Source: Abelmoschus esculentus (Eukaryota; Streptophyta; Magnoliopsida; Malvales; Malvaceae). From it: a stretch of 64,000 nucleotides of DNA. A model generated the notes under the pieces. The model saw only the letters and a program-made list of their open reading frames with translations, was not told the DNA's origin and searched no databases. Each line of letters begins with the position of its first letter. Positions within the stretch are counted from its first letter, which is position 1. The stretch lies in the NCBI GenBank assembly GCA_035048815.1, contig JAUCBN010000042.1, positions 806,001 to 870,000 on the forward strand. The letters run 5' to 3'. The position numbers were made by a program, and so were the translations under genes. Shown here in pieces: positions 48,401 to 60,500 of this stretch.

Positions 48401-48700
48401 GGTAAGTAACGAATATGGAAATATTTGACTCATGCATATAGATAATGAGCATGATTCTCCTATTCCTATCCGCTGCTAAAATCAAGTACCTCTTCAGACT
48501 AACATCCTTGGATGTTAGACGCCTCAGTTACGTCTACCTCGTTCAAGTAAGTTTTTTTCTGGTATTTCTTGCTACACTTGCAGATCATAGACGCTTCCCA
48601 GTCCTTGGAAGATGTGGAAAAACATGTGAAGGAGATCGTATCGGAATATGTCATGACTTGCCAGAAAGGGAAGCCTCTTTCATGCCTCTGGTCCATCTAG
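45415..48700 (+). CDS. Thymidylate (dTMP) kinase, ZEUS1-like
   Basis: Phosphorylates dTMP to dTDP in dTTP synthesis. Exons: 45415-45434, 45992-46348, 46909-47020, 47115-47174, 47784-47888, 48584-48700; joined frame 771 nt, 256 aa. Residues 1-34 are an Arg/Ser-rich leader (MAAFHLRNFGTLVARRS...) typical of organelle targeting; Met35 could start a short cytosolic or nuclear form, as known for Arabidopsis ZEUS1. The kinase core has the P-loop FEGLDRSGKTSQ at 57-68, the DR motif VDRYSYSG, HLLFSANRWE, and the lid region AERGGYGDERYE. A candidate cassette exon at 45798-45855 would swap the N-terminus. Intron 5 contains degenerate telomere-like sequence. Confidence 0.93.
45798..45855 (+). other. Candidate alternative (cassette) exon of thymidylate kinase
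   Basis: Bounded by gattgcag and tttgtaagt, both good splice sites. If included after exon 1, the original frame hits TAG three codons in, but an ATG at 45818-45820 opens a new frame that joins exon 2 in the correct phase, giving MVHSVTFTVSKALNFGTLVA and so on. It would thus supply a different targeting peptide. This is predicted from sequence only. Confidence 0.5.
48060..48190. repeat. Degenerate telomere-like (TTTAGGG)n tract in thymidylate kinase intron 5
   Basis: The stretch is dominated by variants of tttaggg, gttaaggttt, ttagggtt and agggtt on the plus strand. It is too degenerate to be a recent telomere insertion. Confidence 0.5.
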
Positions 48701-50242
48701 TTGATCTTAATTTCTTTTTCTTATTGAAAAGATGCAAAACTTGTGCTTGGCATTGGACTTCCTAGTAATGTGAAAGAGGGGAGTAAACAACACCCAAGTT
48801 TCAAAATGGTTGGTTTTTGAAAACTGTAATATATATTACTCTGTGTGTTTACTGTGAGTGAAAACAACAAAATAATATATATTTATTTTTCTTGAGTTTT
48901 ATTAAAGATTTTAAAGTAATATTCCTATATGACATGGAGATTGTTAAAAAGTTGGATTTTGCTCCCCATCTTACATGGGGATGTTGGTAGTTAGCTGCTC
49001 TATGTTAATTTTGGAGCTCGAGGTCCTCTGTCTTTATTCATAAAAAAGTTGATTTTTGCTGACAAAAAAGTACTCTATTTACAGTATCAGATTAATTAAA
49101 ACAAATATTACGAGTGGATTCAACTAGGCAGTTTGCATTTGACTATATGCGTAGGAAGGAAGCTTAATTTAAAAATCTATTCATAAATTCATAATATGAG
49201 AAATAAATTTGAACAATTGGATCTTTTTTATATAAGGCTTAAACTAAAAATTGGTGCCTAAAATGTAATTTACATTAAATAAATTAATATTACATATAAA
49301 AATCAATTGACTAACAATTTTTTAACACCCCCTTTAAAATGGCATTGCCTCCTTCAATAACTTTTTGTTTAAACTTTATTTTGTTTAATGGTTTTTTCAT
49401 CCGACTCTCTTTATTTGTTTCACCATTTTACACCCTTTAGACTTCGTCTCTGCATCTCGTTCACGTACTCAAACAACCCTAATCTTACACATCAACGTCT
49501 TAAAAAAAACGTCATAAAAAATACATCTTGTCAAACTCTCTTGTATTAAACAATCTAACTCTCTCTTGTATTGAACAGCTTGTATTAGACGATGCCATTT
49601 ATAAGTAAGATTAATATATTGATTTTTTTTAAAAAAAATAATTTGGTGAGCTTCAAACAAAATATAAATACAAAGAACTAAATGTATAATTTTTTGCTTT
49701 TTCGAATTGAAAGTTATTTTGTAATTTTTTATAGTCGAAAAACTTAACAAAAAATATCATATTAAACAGAAGACTACGTATATAATTTACACATAAAATT
49801 AAAACCCCGTTTCATGAAAACGTAAAATTCAACTAATAAACAAATCTAAATATAAGATGAAAGATCTCGACTTCATCCATAGTCTAATGTCACCATTCAC
49901 TTGTGGGTATTCAAAATTGAAAGATTCAAACCAGACAACGCCACAAGGAAATGAAATCGACACAACACCTAGAAGTTATAAGGAAGATATATCGGATGGT
50001 CCCACTTCACCCCTCAAGAAACTAAACAACCATGGTACTAAAATTGCCTAGGAATAGGATAGTCTCACCACAAGTGACACCAGTATCTTTCATGGAAAGA
50101 AACATAAAGATGAATCCGATAAATGAAAGTTTCAAATGTCAATATCCATCCAACACCAATGAGTATGCACGATCCTTGATCGTTTTCAACCACAACAAAT
50201 CAACGTGTAGTCGATTCATGGTGAAAGATCCATCCTTCCATT
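48701..50242. other. Intergenic, convergent 3' flanks
   Basis: Holds the thymidylate kinase 3' UTR on the left and the methyltransferase 3' UTR on the right. The segment 49200-49800 is AT-rich. The segment about 49857-50242 is less AT-rich and has open frames on the plus strand without family resemblance; I read it as the methyltransferase 3' region or an unrecognised repeat. Confidence 0.45.
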
Positions 50243-53200
50243 TCAGTTCCTTTGAAATGCAACAGTGGCTACACGCGATCCCACAGATCCACCAAACATG
50301 AATGTTGGATAAGTACGAACATGATTCAGATATCGAAACTGGGGATGGTCTTTCAGGGTTTCTTGGTCCTTGACTGTGTTTGGCTCTTGGGGTGTTGCAA
50401 TGTTCCTTTGATTGAAATTTTCAACCTCTTGCACCAATTCATCTTTTGTATGGTTGCAAGATGTAATCACCTACAAACAGCATTAAAATTAAAAAAGGAT
50501 TGGGTGGAGGTTGATCTCTATGTTGTTCAGACTCTTCATTTAATACTCATCCTGACATGTCTTTTCGGACAAGGTATGAGAAATGGCCCTCCACCAAATG
50601 CACAGAAAAAATTAAAAAAAGGTTTGAAAATACCCATGTCAAAAAACTTAGAAATAAATGAAATTCTCACATACATGTTTAAGTCTTTAAGAATATTTGA
50701 TTTTATCCAAGTAGTCAATGCAATGACCCTCATTTCACAGACAGATTTAGAAAGTAAAAGATAAAACCGTAAGCAAGCCTGTAAGGTGCTTACTAATATT
50801 CCACCGGGGGCCAACAACTTTGAAACTGAATCCCAATACATCATCCTGAAAAGGAATTTCAAGGAAATTAAAGGCAGAAGTGCAAATTGCACGACTCAAT
50901 TCATGAGATTCTATCTCTATGGACGTGAACTTCCTTATAATCAGTTATTCATTGTGCATATTGATGTACCAAGGAAACAGAAGGGACGGGGAAAATTTTA
51001 GTAAAGATGGGGATTACTGTTACCTTTTTATAGGTCCATCAGGATGCAAGCCAATGGCATCAAGAGTCCCCTTATCCATGACAAGTTGAAACTGTCTATC
51101 CAACTTTGTCTCAAGAACATCGTCAACCTAAGGACGAAATGAAAATGGTAATTGTCAGAGTGCTTTGAGAAAAGTCAAGAGCCAATAGAGTTATCAATTA
51201 TGTAGGAATTAAACTCCAACAGGATGTTTTTATGCTCCATTTTCTGTTTCTGGATAAGAAACCTACAGCTCTATCCTTACCTCTTAGACGAATGTTTGAA
51301 GTCTTAATATCCACATTTTTCGCAACATGGATCTTAATTATCTTTTGGACTGGCATTGCCGGCCCCAACTTCTCCAAGCCATTATATTTTTAATTTATAT
51401 CACCCCTTACAAGGTTGAAAAGTTTTAAAGATAAACAAATATAGAAAAATAAATAAGAATGTTGATAAGTGGAATGGCCAGGAATTGTTAATGGGCAAAA
51501 TGGTTTCTCACAATGGATGAGAGCAAATTAAATAGGTTGTCTTAATTAAGACAAATGGATTAGGAAGTTCTAAGGAAAGAATTAACAAGAAGTGAACGTA
51601 AGAACCAACCACCAAGACAATGCAGATGTACAAGTATATAGAAATAAATATATAAAACATGAGAATCAACCATTGCACACATACCATAGAGCAATTCATT
51701 TCAAATCGGAGTAAGCACTTCTATATAAAGAACATGATAATACTAAAAAAATTTAATGGGAGGAAAACAGTCTGCACTTAAAATACAGTTAGATTCATAA
51801 AATGTCATCCATACCAGGAACTTAATGTTTGAAAATCCGTCTCGATCAGCAAGGCTTCGAGCAAGGTCAATTGCCCCTTCACTATAATCAGTTCCAGTTA
51901 AATCTGTGAACCTGAATTAAAAAATGCAGCACATTCACCTGACCATTGCCGTCAAGCAATAACAAAAAGAAAATTTTGTTTCTTTACACATAAATTCAAG
52001 ATTCTAAGACTAGGAGTTGCTCTCATCTGCTTTTGTTGAATCCAGCAAAATATGTCTTATAAAATACCAGGAGAGCAATAGAAAGAACAATATGCATGTC
52101 ATCTGATTGTTTCACTTAAAGACCATGAATTAATTTTGCTTGAATTCATACGAGTAGCATAAAATACCAGAACTACAGGCTAAAATCTTAGAGTGTACCC
52201 CTGCTTAGAAAGTTCCTGAAGGAGCAGACCATTGCCCGTGCCAATGTCAAGTACACTCCAGGAAGATAAATACTTATCATCCTGTTCAACAGGCTGAGAC
52301 TTGGCCTCTCCAACATGATTCACGATGTGATCTTGGGAAACATCAATACACAAGCTTTTGGTCCAAGAAATAACAGTATCCATGACATCAGTTCCAAACC
52401 TATGGAAAGAGAAGTAAAAAGGTGAAGAGAAAAACTAACTAAAAGACTCAAAGTGAAATTAGCACATATAAAGGTTCTTATAATCCTTTTGCTATAAGAA
52501 GGTTATTTAAACTGGCACAGATATCAACTCAAAGAAGGTATCAAGTCACTGGGTCGTTGGGTAAACCATATAAATGAATATTAAATTACATTCCAATTAA
52601 TATATTTATTCACAGATTATGTATTAATGCGCTAACTCATAAATAATAAAAATTTGGCTATGAGTACAAAGATCATGCCTATCCTGAAGGCAAAATAGCA
52701 TAATTAAGATAATGCTAAGTTGCTAACCAAATTTCACCGACGTGGCCATGTTCACGAAAATTTGCAAGCTCATCAAGATATGCAGCATCCCAGTAACTCT
52801 GAAGACCAAGCATCGATGTCATCGCATCCGCATCTGGTTCATCCTTGTCAGAACTGTATGTACAAAACAAACCATACAAGCAATGATAGATATACACTAT
52901 TCAACATCTTTAGCAATGAGTGAAAATAATAGTGTCCTAGAATTCCATCCATTAAAACCAAATCCCGAAAAAACATAACGTGTTTTTGGATATAAAGGGA
53001 AATAATAATCATGAATAATTAAAACAAAATTACAGAAACTCATAAAAGAGCAAAATCCATGAGCCATATTATCACTTATACATTTTCATGGAATATATCA
53101 CTGCTTGATTCAGCATTTCATTATACTCATTAACTCATTTTTCATCATATATGATTTTTCTTTATACCATTTCCTTTTGCTTTATATCTGAAAAAAAGGG

Positions 53201-53903
53201 GAAGAAGCAAAAGAACCAAACTTTATACCATTTCCTCTATAACAAAAAATATTTTACACATTGAATGTAGATCTATTAACTTTTGGCTGTAAAGAACTAA
53301 AATTTCTATAGATTGGTAATCTAACTTTTATTTTCATTTTAATACCAGTGATCCACATATATTTATCTTTAGAATAATATTAAAAAAAAACAAATTAATA
53401 CAAGCTATAAATTCGATAGATAAGGTAAAATAAACTATGAAATTTTCCAGTCCAAAAGTCAAACTATGTTAAATTCATTTGACCTCGCGAAAATTTAAAT
53501 TCTCAGCAGATCAAATCTCAAGCTTAAATTCACTCCCAAAGGACCCAAACAATACATAGACAGCAAACAGACAAACATAAAACTACGAAAGTAATCTCAA
53601 AATTCAGTTTCCGCTACTCCAAAACCCTGATTTATCAATTAACTTAAAAACTCAAAAGAAAAACCTGTATTCAGAAGCGGGACGGAAGTTGGCAGCGGAG
53701 GAGAGGGCTTCGGCGGCATCAGCGTGGCGCTGCTCATCATCAAGTGTGCTTCCGTAATCGCTCTTTATAGACCATGAATCCGCAGCCACCGACCTGTCGT
53801 CGTCGGACACCACATCTCTACCGGTCTGAAGCTGTTGCAGCGGCGCCGAAAGATGCTGGTTTGCTTCCGACGAGTCCTCGGGCGACAATCTCATTCCTGC
53901 CAT
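50243..53903 (-). CDS. METTL10/EFM4-type protein lysine methyltransferase (AR401-like)
   Basis: SAM-dependent methyltransferase; the family methylates eEF1A at lysine in yeast (Efm4) and human (EEF1AKMT2). Seven exons in transcript order: 53665-53903, 52728-52853, 52199-52399, 51815-51911, 51024-51127, 50794-50845, 50243-50470; joined frame 1047 nt, 348 aa. The N-terminus MAGMRLSPEDSSEANQ leads into a plant-specific acidic Ser/Asp segment (VSDDDRSVAADSWSIKS), then LGLQSYWDAAYLDELANF. SAM motif I is SVLDIGTGNGLLLQEL, followed by LTGTDYSEGAIDLA, VMDKGTLDAIGLHPDG and the distal APGGILVITSCNHTKDEL. The start is the ATG before AGMRL; upstream in-frame codons open from non-ATG codons. The C-terminus GSVGSRVATVAFQRN is conserved. 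It diverges from DNA ligase 6, as I recall from the Arabidopsis order AR401 - LIG6. Confidence 0.92.
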
Positions 53904-54557
53904 GGATCTCAGTCTACTTAACTCGGAAACCAAAGGTTTAATTTGTGAGTGAAGCAATCAAGCGGAGGACTGGATTTGTTGTAAGACTTCGATATTTGTT
54001 CAATGAAAATAGAAAACGTGGAGATTTTAGGGAGATTTTTTCTTCCAGGGCCCTTTTGGTGATTTATTTTTTGTAGTAATTTTTAAACTATGCTTATTTA
54101 CTATTTTAAGGTATAAATCGTTTTTGTACATAATCATGTTTTTTACGTTTTTATCTTAAATTAGTGGAAGATTTAAAGTTAAAAATTATATTCAGGGTTT
54201 ATAAAATTAGGAATAAAATAAAATTTTTAAAAATAAAGTTTAAAATTTAAAATATAAAAGTATAATTTATTTTATTTGTTAAATATCATTTTATAAAAAA
54301 TAATATTAAAAATATAGTTATCCCTTAAAAATATGATGGGTCATAAACTATTCTGTGGTTATTTAAGTAGTTCACCCAAAATATTACACTCTCGAAAAAT
54401 TGGGCCTATCAGGCCCATTGACTAGCCTATGTAGAACAGGCGCGAAAGAACCCACCCTCTCTCTCAGGCAACCGCTTCACTCCCCTTCCTCTCGGAATTC
54501 CCAAAATCAACCTTCCAGAATAGCGCCTTTTTTTCTCCGCCGCGCGAAGCTCTGCCG
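53904..54557. promoter_or_regulatory. Divergent promoter region, methyltransferase / DNA ligase 6, with paired site II elements
   Basis: 654 bp between the two start codons. TGGGCC at 54401-54406 and GGCCCA at 54412-54417 form an inverted pair of site II-type elements separated by five bases, about 145 bp from the ligase ATG. The middle (54070-54310) is very AT-rich. The last ~120 bp are pyrimidine-rich, as in many plant 5' leaders. Confidence 0.5.
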
Positions 54558-57500
54558 ATGTCCTCTCAATCGGTAGTCGCCACCAGCGCCGAAGCCGCAA
54601 AAATCCTTACAATAGAGTCCACCCAGCTCTACCTCGCTGCCACAAACTCCTCCGGTTCCACCCTTTGTTTCCCCCCAATTCCCTCCTCTTTCCTTCCCTC
54701 CAAACTCATCCCCAACACCCGCTTCCTTGTTGACTCCTTCCGCCACTCCACCGCCACCACCACAATCTTCTCCACGGCCTACTTCCTCTCCCACTTCCAT
54801 TCCGACCATTACTCCGGCCTCTCCCCTTCCTGGTCCAAAGGTATCATCTTTTGTTCTCATCTTACTTCCCTCCTCCTCATCCAAACACTTAAAATCCCAC
54901 CTCATTTCATCTACCCCTTACCTCTTAACGACCCCGTTGTGGTAGACGGATGTGAGGTCGTTCTTATTGACGCTAATCATTGCCCTGGTGCTGTCCAGTT
55001 CTTATTCAAAGTTCCCACAAAAAATGGGAGCTTTGAAAGGTATGTTCACACGGGAGATTGTCGTTATTGTAACTCGATGAAATTGAATAGTTATTTGAAG
55101 GAATTTGTTGGTTGTGATGCTATTTTTTTAGATACGACTTATTGTAATCCAAAATTCGTGTTTCCTTCTCAAGAAGAATCGGTTGATTACGTGGTTAGTG
55201 TGGTAGATAGGATAGGGAAGGAGTTAAAGGATAAAAGGGTTTTGTTTCTTGTTGCCACCTATGTTGTTGGAAAAGAGAAGATTTTGGTTGAGATTGCTCG
55301 GCGATGTAAGAGGAAGATTTTTGTCGATGGGAGGAAATTGGAGATTTTGAATATTTTGGGGTATGGGAAAGATGAATTTTTTACTGTAGATGAGAATGAG
55401 AGCGATGTCCATGTTGTTGGTTGGAATGTATTAGGCGAGACCTGGCCTTATTTTAGACCGAATTTTATGAAAATGAAAGATATTATGGTGGAAAAAGGGT
55501 ATGAGAAGATTGTTGGTTTTGTGCCAACTGGATGGACTTATGAAATCAAACGGAATAAATTTTCAGTGAGATCAAAGGATTCAATCGAGATACATCTAGT
55601 CCCTTACAGTGAGCATTCTAATTATGATGAGCTTAGAGAATATGTGAAGTTTTTGAAACCGAAGAAGGTTATTCCAACTGTTGGTATGGACATTGAGAAG
55701 CTTGACAGTAAGCATGCTGCTAAATTAAGAAAACATTTTGCTGGCCTGGTTGATGAAATGGCTAATAAAAAGGACTTTCTGATGGGTTTTCATCGTGGCA
55801 GTTGTGAAAGTGTAGAAAAAGTCGAAATGGATGTTGATCCCGTCTTGAACAAGGAAAAGGACATGGATAGAAAGCAAAATATATTGGAAATGAAAACTAT
55901 TGAGAGTAATGATGTATATATTACTTTGAATGATCCATCTTCTGTGCACAAATCTGATTTACAAGATTCAGCTATACCTAGTGAGGAGGAAAGAGGGAAA
56001 ATAGTTGAGGAATTAGGCTACTCTTTGCCCAAATGGGTTACCAGGGACCATATATTAAATTTGATTAGCAGCTCCAGATGGAATATTGTTGAAGCAGTTT
56101 CTAATTTTTATGAACATGAAAATGAGTTATATGAGCAAATTTCTTCTGTTAGAACTTCTGTCTCTGCTTCTCAGGCTGGTTCATCTAACAACTCTGTCTC
56201 ACTTCTAAATTCAGGGCCTTTTAGAAGTAGCACTCATAAAAGTTTAAGCCTTCATTTAAGTCAAGTCATCAAGCCTTCTAGTTCTAAACTTTCAGTTCGG
56301 AGCAACATATCTCCTGGCAAAAGAAAGAAAAACACCGAGAACAGGTCGAATAAGAAAGTCAAAAGTAACTCAAAATTGGAATCTAGTGGATCAAAGCAAC
56401 CTATGATAACTAGCTTCTTTGGTAAAGTTTCGGTTGATGACTCTAAAGGTGGTAGGACTGGTCTACAATTTGAGGAATGCCCTAAAAGTGAAAGTACTTT
56501 GCCTAATGACTTGACTAAATCATGTTTAGAGAAAATTGATCAGTTTATTCAGATAATAAATCCCAAAGAATTGTCAAGAGATTATGTGGTCACCTTGCTT
56601 GAAAAGGCCCAAGGAGATATCAACAAGGCACTTGATATATATTACAGTAATCCTAACGTGAAACATGATGAGAATACAGAAGATATGGTAATTTCCAATA
56701 AGTCAGCTCAGGTACCCAGCTGTACTAATGATTGCCCTGTTAGCAAGAACAATCATTCACAGGAGGAATCAAGATGTCTTACGAATTCATCTTTGCAAGG
56801 ACAACCAGTGAAAAATGTTGGCACAACTCTTGTATCGTTGCCTCCTGATAAATATAAACCTATTGAACATGGTTGGTGACATGAAGTTGTTTTAATTTAT
56901 TGTTTTTTTAATATTGTATCTTGAAACTCTTGTAATTCTGTAGTATTGTAATATCTATTTAGACGTTATTTTATTGGTTTTAACTGCTTTACATTTTTTC
57001 TGAGTTATAGTCTTATTGCATCTTTAGTGTCTCCTTCTTTTGGGGGCAAATTCATAGAACTTCTCTTCTTATTCGTAAAATTTTGAAACTCCTACTGAGA
57101 TGTGTATGCAGCATGCTGGAGATCGGGTCAGCCTGCTCCATATGTCCATCTTGCTAGGACTTTTGACCTTGTTGGCAGTGAAAAAGGCAAGATTAAAGCT
57201 ACTTCTATGCTTTGCAATATGTTTAGGAGGTTGGTAAAATCGTATCTTGTTATTTTGTATATATTTCTTGGTTGTGAAATCCAAGTTCACATTGCATTAC
57301 TTATAATTGACTGCCAACCTTTTTCCCTTTATGGCTTCTTACAACTAGTTTGCTGGCCTTGTCGCCTGAGGATGTGCTTCCTGCTGTTTATCTGTGCACC
57401 CACAAAATTGCGGCTGACCATGAAAACATTGTTAGTCCACATCACCAGTTCCCTGTCCTTATATTCCCTTTTGTTGTTTCACACGGTAGTTGAGTTTTAC

Positions 57501-60500
57501 TCCTTATTCCTTAAGGATAGATTTCCCTTAAAATTGTATATTTTAGATTGCTAAAACAAATAAGAAACAGAATATTAAGAGAGTTTAGCTGCAAAAGAAA
57601 AAAAAAGGGGGAGCATTCATGCTGTAGTAATGATACAGGAATTGAATATTGGTGGAAGCTTGGTTACATCCGCACTGGAAGAAGCTTGTGGGACAAACCG
57701 TTCGAAAATAAGGGATATGTACAATGACATGGGTGATCTTGGTAGAAGCAGATAGTTCTACTCATACTTCTCCATTTTCTGTTACTTTTTACCCATGATT
57801 ATTTTTGGAGAGTCTTCTAAAAACCTACATTTGGTCTAAGGTGATGTTGCACAAACATGCCGGCAAACCCAAACACTACTTGCTACTCCACCACCAATAT
57901 TAATCAGGGACGTATATTCTGTGCTTCGGAAGATAAGGTATGATCAACCTAGTATGGATCCTGGTACACCAAATGATTATGACAGTACTAAAATATTGAA
58001 TCCATGATTATATACTTTTTGTTTCCAGAGATATAAGAAACTATGAGTGTCACCTTAATTTGCTGTACTTAGAACTTGAAATAATTGGTTAAAACCTGGG
58101 TTTGGTGGTAAGAAATTCATTGAGAGCTTATTAAAATATCTTTTTCTTCATAAGATAAAGATCTGTTTTCTAGGTCACTAAACATATTAGAGGCAGAATG
58201 TTATTAGTTATTACCACTCTGTTGATGATAGACAAAGGATTGTGTCCCCAGTGATCTCATGCTATAAATATCTAATGGTTTGGATAATTATTGATGAGCA
58301 CTCGAGTCCTAGATGCATATGATTGTGCCTAGAGATTTATGCTCTGAAACAAGTTTTTACTATAGCTTCTCTTTTTTCTGCTGTCCAAATAAGAAAAGTT
58401 TAGTCCTAAAATTTGTTTACTATAGCCAAGTAAAACACCATGCTTATCATTGTGTTTTACATTGTTTTAATCTTTGTCATCTATATTCTATTTCTTTCAT
58501 TTTCCTCACATAGCATTTATCAGTGTACAAACAGGCAGTGGCAGTACCGTCAGGAAGAAAAAACTCATTGTGAGTCTTATACGCTCATGTAGAGAGAAAG
58601 AGATGAAGTTTCTAGTTAGAACTTTGGTAAGATTCGAAAAAAAATGATCTTTTTTTGGTATGTATCTTATTTAGGCAATTCTTGATTTTATTCATGTAAT
58701 TATGTGAATCTTATATGCAAGTATTTTTGGTGATATTTTTTTTATGGAAATGTGGATAACGAGTTTCTTTATTATCATATTGAAGTTGAGGCTCATTTGA
58801 CAATCTCTTTATTCTATTTCATTTTCCCAAATTGATACATCTTGCATGGTACATGTGATCAAAGCAACCACTTCTTTGTGCTGTTAATTTTTAATGCTCT
58901 TTTGTCGTGGTTGCTATTGATGGTAGTAGAATTACCAACCTTCACATGCCTGAATTTCTTTAGCAATTTTCATGGAGGCATGTTCATTATTTTTAATTTG
59001 TATATTTTTCTGAAACTTCATGGTAAATGAAGGATTCTTTGTGTCACAGTTCTTAAATTGATATGCGAGCATTGATTTGTTTTCTAATGTCTTCTGTTTC
59101 TAATTCTAACTGATGGTACATGCAGGTCAGGAATTTGCGAATAGGAGCAATGTTGAAAACGATTCTGCCTGCATTGGCTCAAGCAGTTGTTATGAATTCC
59201 TCTCTTAATCTTTATCATGAAGGGACAACAGATAGTCTAAAAGAGAAGCTTCAGGTTCAGTGCTAATTATAAGCTAATAATTTTTTTTAAGAATGTGAAA
59301 TAGTAGATCTCTTCATGAAGGCTTGAAATCTTACATCATCATGGATGAGAAAGTACAAAACAAATGAGTGCATTAAACTACCCCCACCCCCACCCAAACC
59401 AAAAAACAAAATAACAACGGGTATAATCTGTTGATGTTTGTGTTGTTTGGAATCTGACATCCACTGTCTGCATATCTACACTACATATGCATAATACTAC
59501 TTTCAACATTGCTTTCTTTCTGAGCCAGCAATCATTTGTGTCTGCTTCTGATTTGATCTTTGTTTACTCATCAGGACCTTTCAACAGCAGTAACTGAAGC
59601 ATATAATGTACTTCCAAATTTGGTAAGTGATTATATATTTTATATCGAAGTTCTTCACTTATTTTCTAAATTTATAAGCTCCTGGGTTTCCTTATCCACT
59701 GTATGAGATGTTTATAGATAATATATTTATATATGTGCTATTATATGCATTTATTTGTTCTTGATACCTTTGTTTGTTTTGACTTATAGATTCGAGTCCG
59801 GTTCATTTGATTTGTAATGTGTTGCAAATGCCAGTTTGTTGCCTTTCCTTTACCCCGTTCTTATTTATATATGTGGTACATTTATGATCATGATGCATTG
59901 TTGACAGGATTTACTTGTTCCTTCACTAATGAAGGAAGGTATTGCGTTTACATCATCAACCTTGTCGATGGTCCCGGGAATACCTATTAAGCCCATGCTT
60001 GCAAAGTATGTTTAATTGTTTACCTGCTACCCTATTATTTCTTTCTTGTATATCAAAATGTACTAATGTTGTTGCCTATGGGTGGTATTTATTATTGTCC
60101 ATGATGGTAGAATCACCAATGGGGTTCCAGAAGTACTGAAGCTTTTCCAAAACAAAGCTTTTACATGCGAATATAAGTAAGCTCTTCTCTCTCTTTCTCT
60201 GTGGATTATTCACGTTCCTGAAGTTTAAAAGTGTATTATTTTCTGTTTTGGGACACAGCACGAAATAACTGTGAAGCTTATATGCCTCTTTAGTATGACA
60301 CAATATTCTTTGGTTCATTCGATGTGGTTGAGTTTTTTTTTTCTTGAATGACATTTATTGGATAACTGATTGGAAGAGACACATCCTGTGGTTTCTCACC
60401 ATGCTTTTGCGTCCCTTAGTTTTATCACATGTTGGGTATGACTAAGTGTCTTGGTGGTTCCATGTGCATGTAATTTTCAGATACGATGGTCAGCGTGTCC

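Noticed and set aside
50252..50764. 170-aa open frame on the plus strand
   Set aside because: It lies antisense over the last two exons and last intron of the methyltransferase gene, whose minus-strand frame has clear family motifs. Its own translation has no recognisable domain.
54507..54905. 132-aa glycine-rich open frame on the minus strand
   Set aside because: Antisense shadow of the start of DNA ligase 6; the Gly/Glu-rich composition is the complement of Pro/Ser codons on the real strand.
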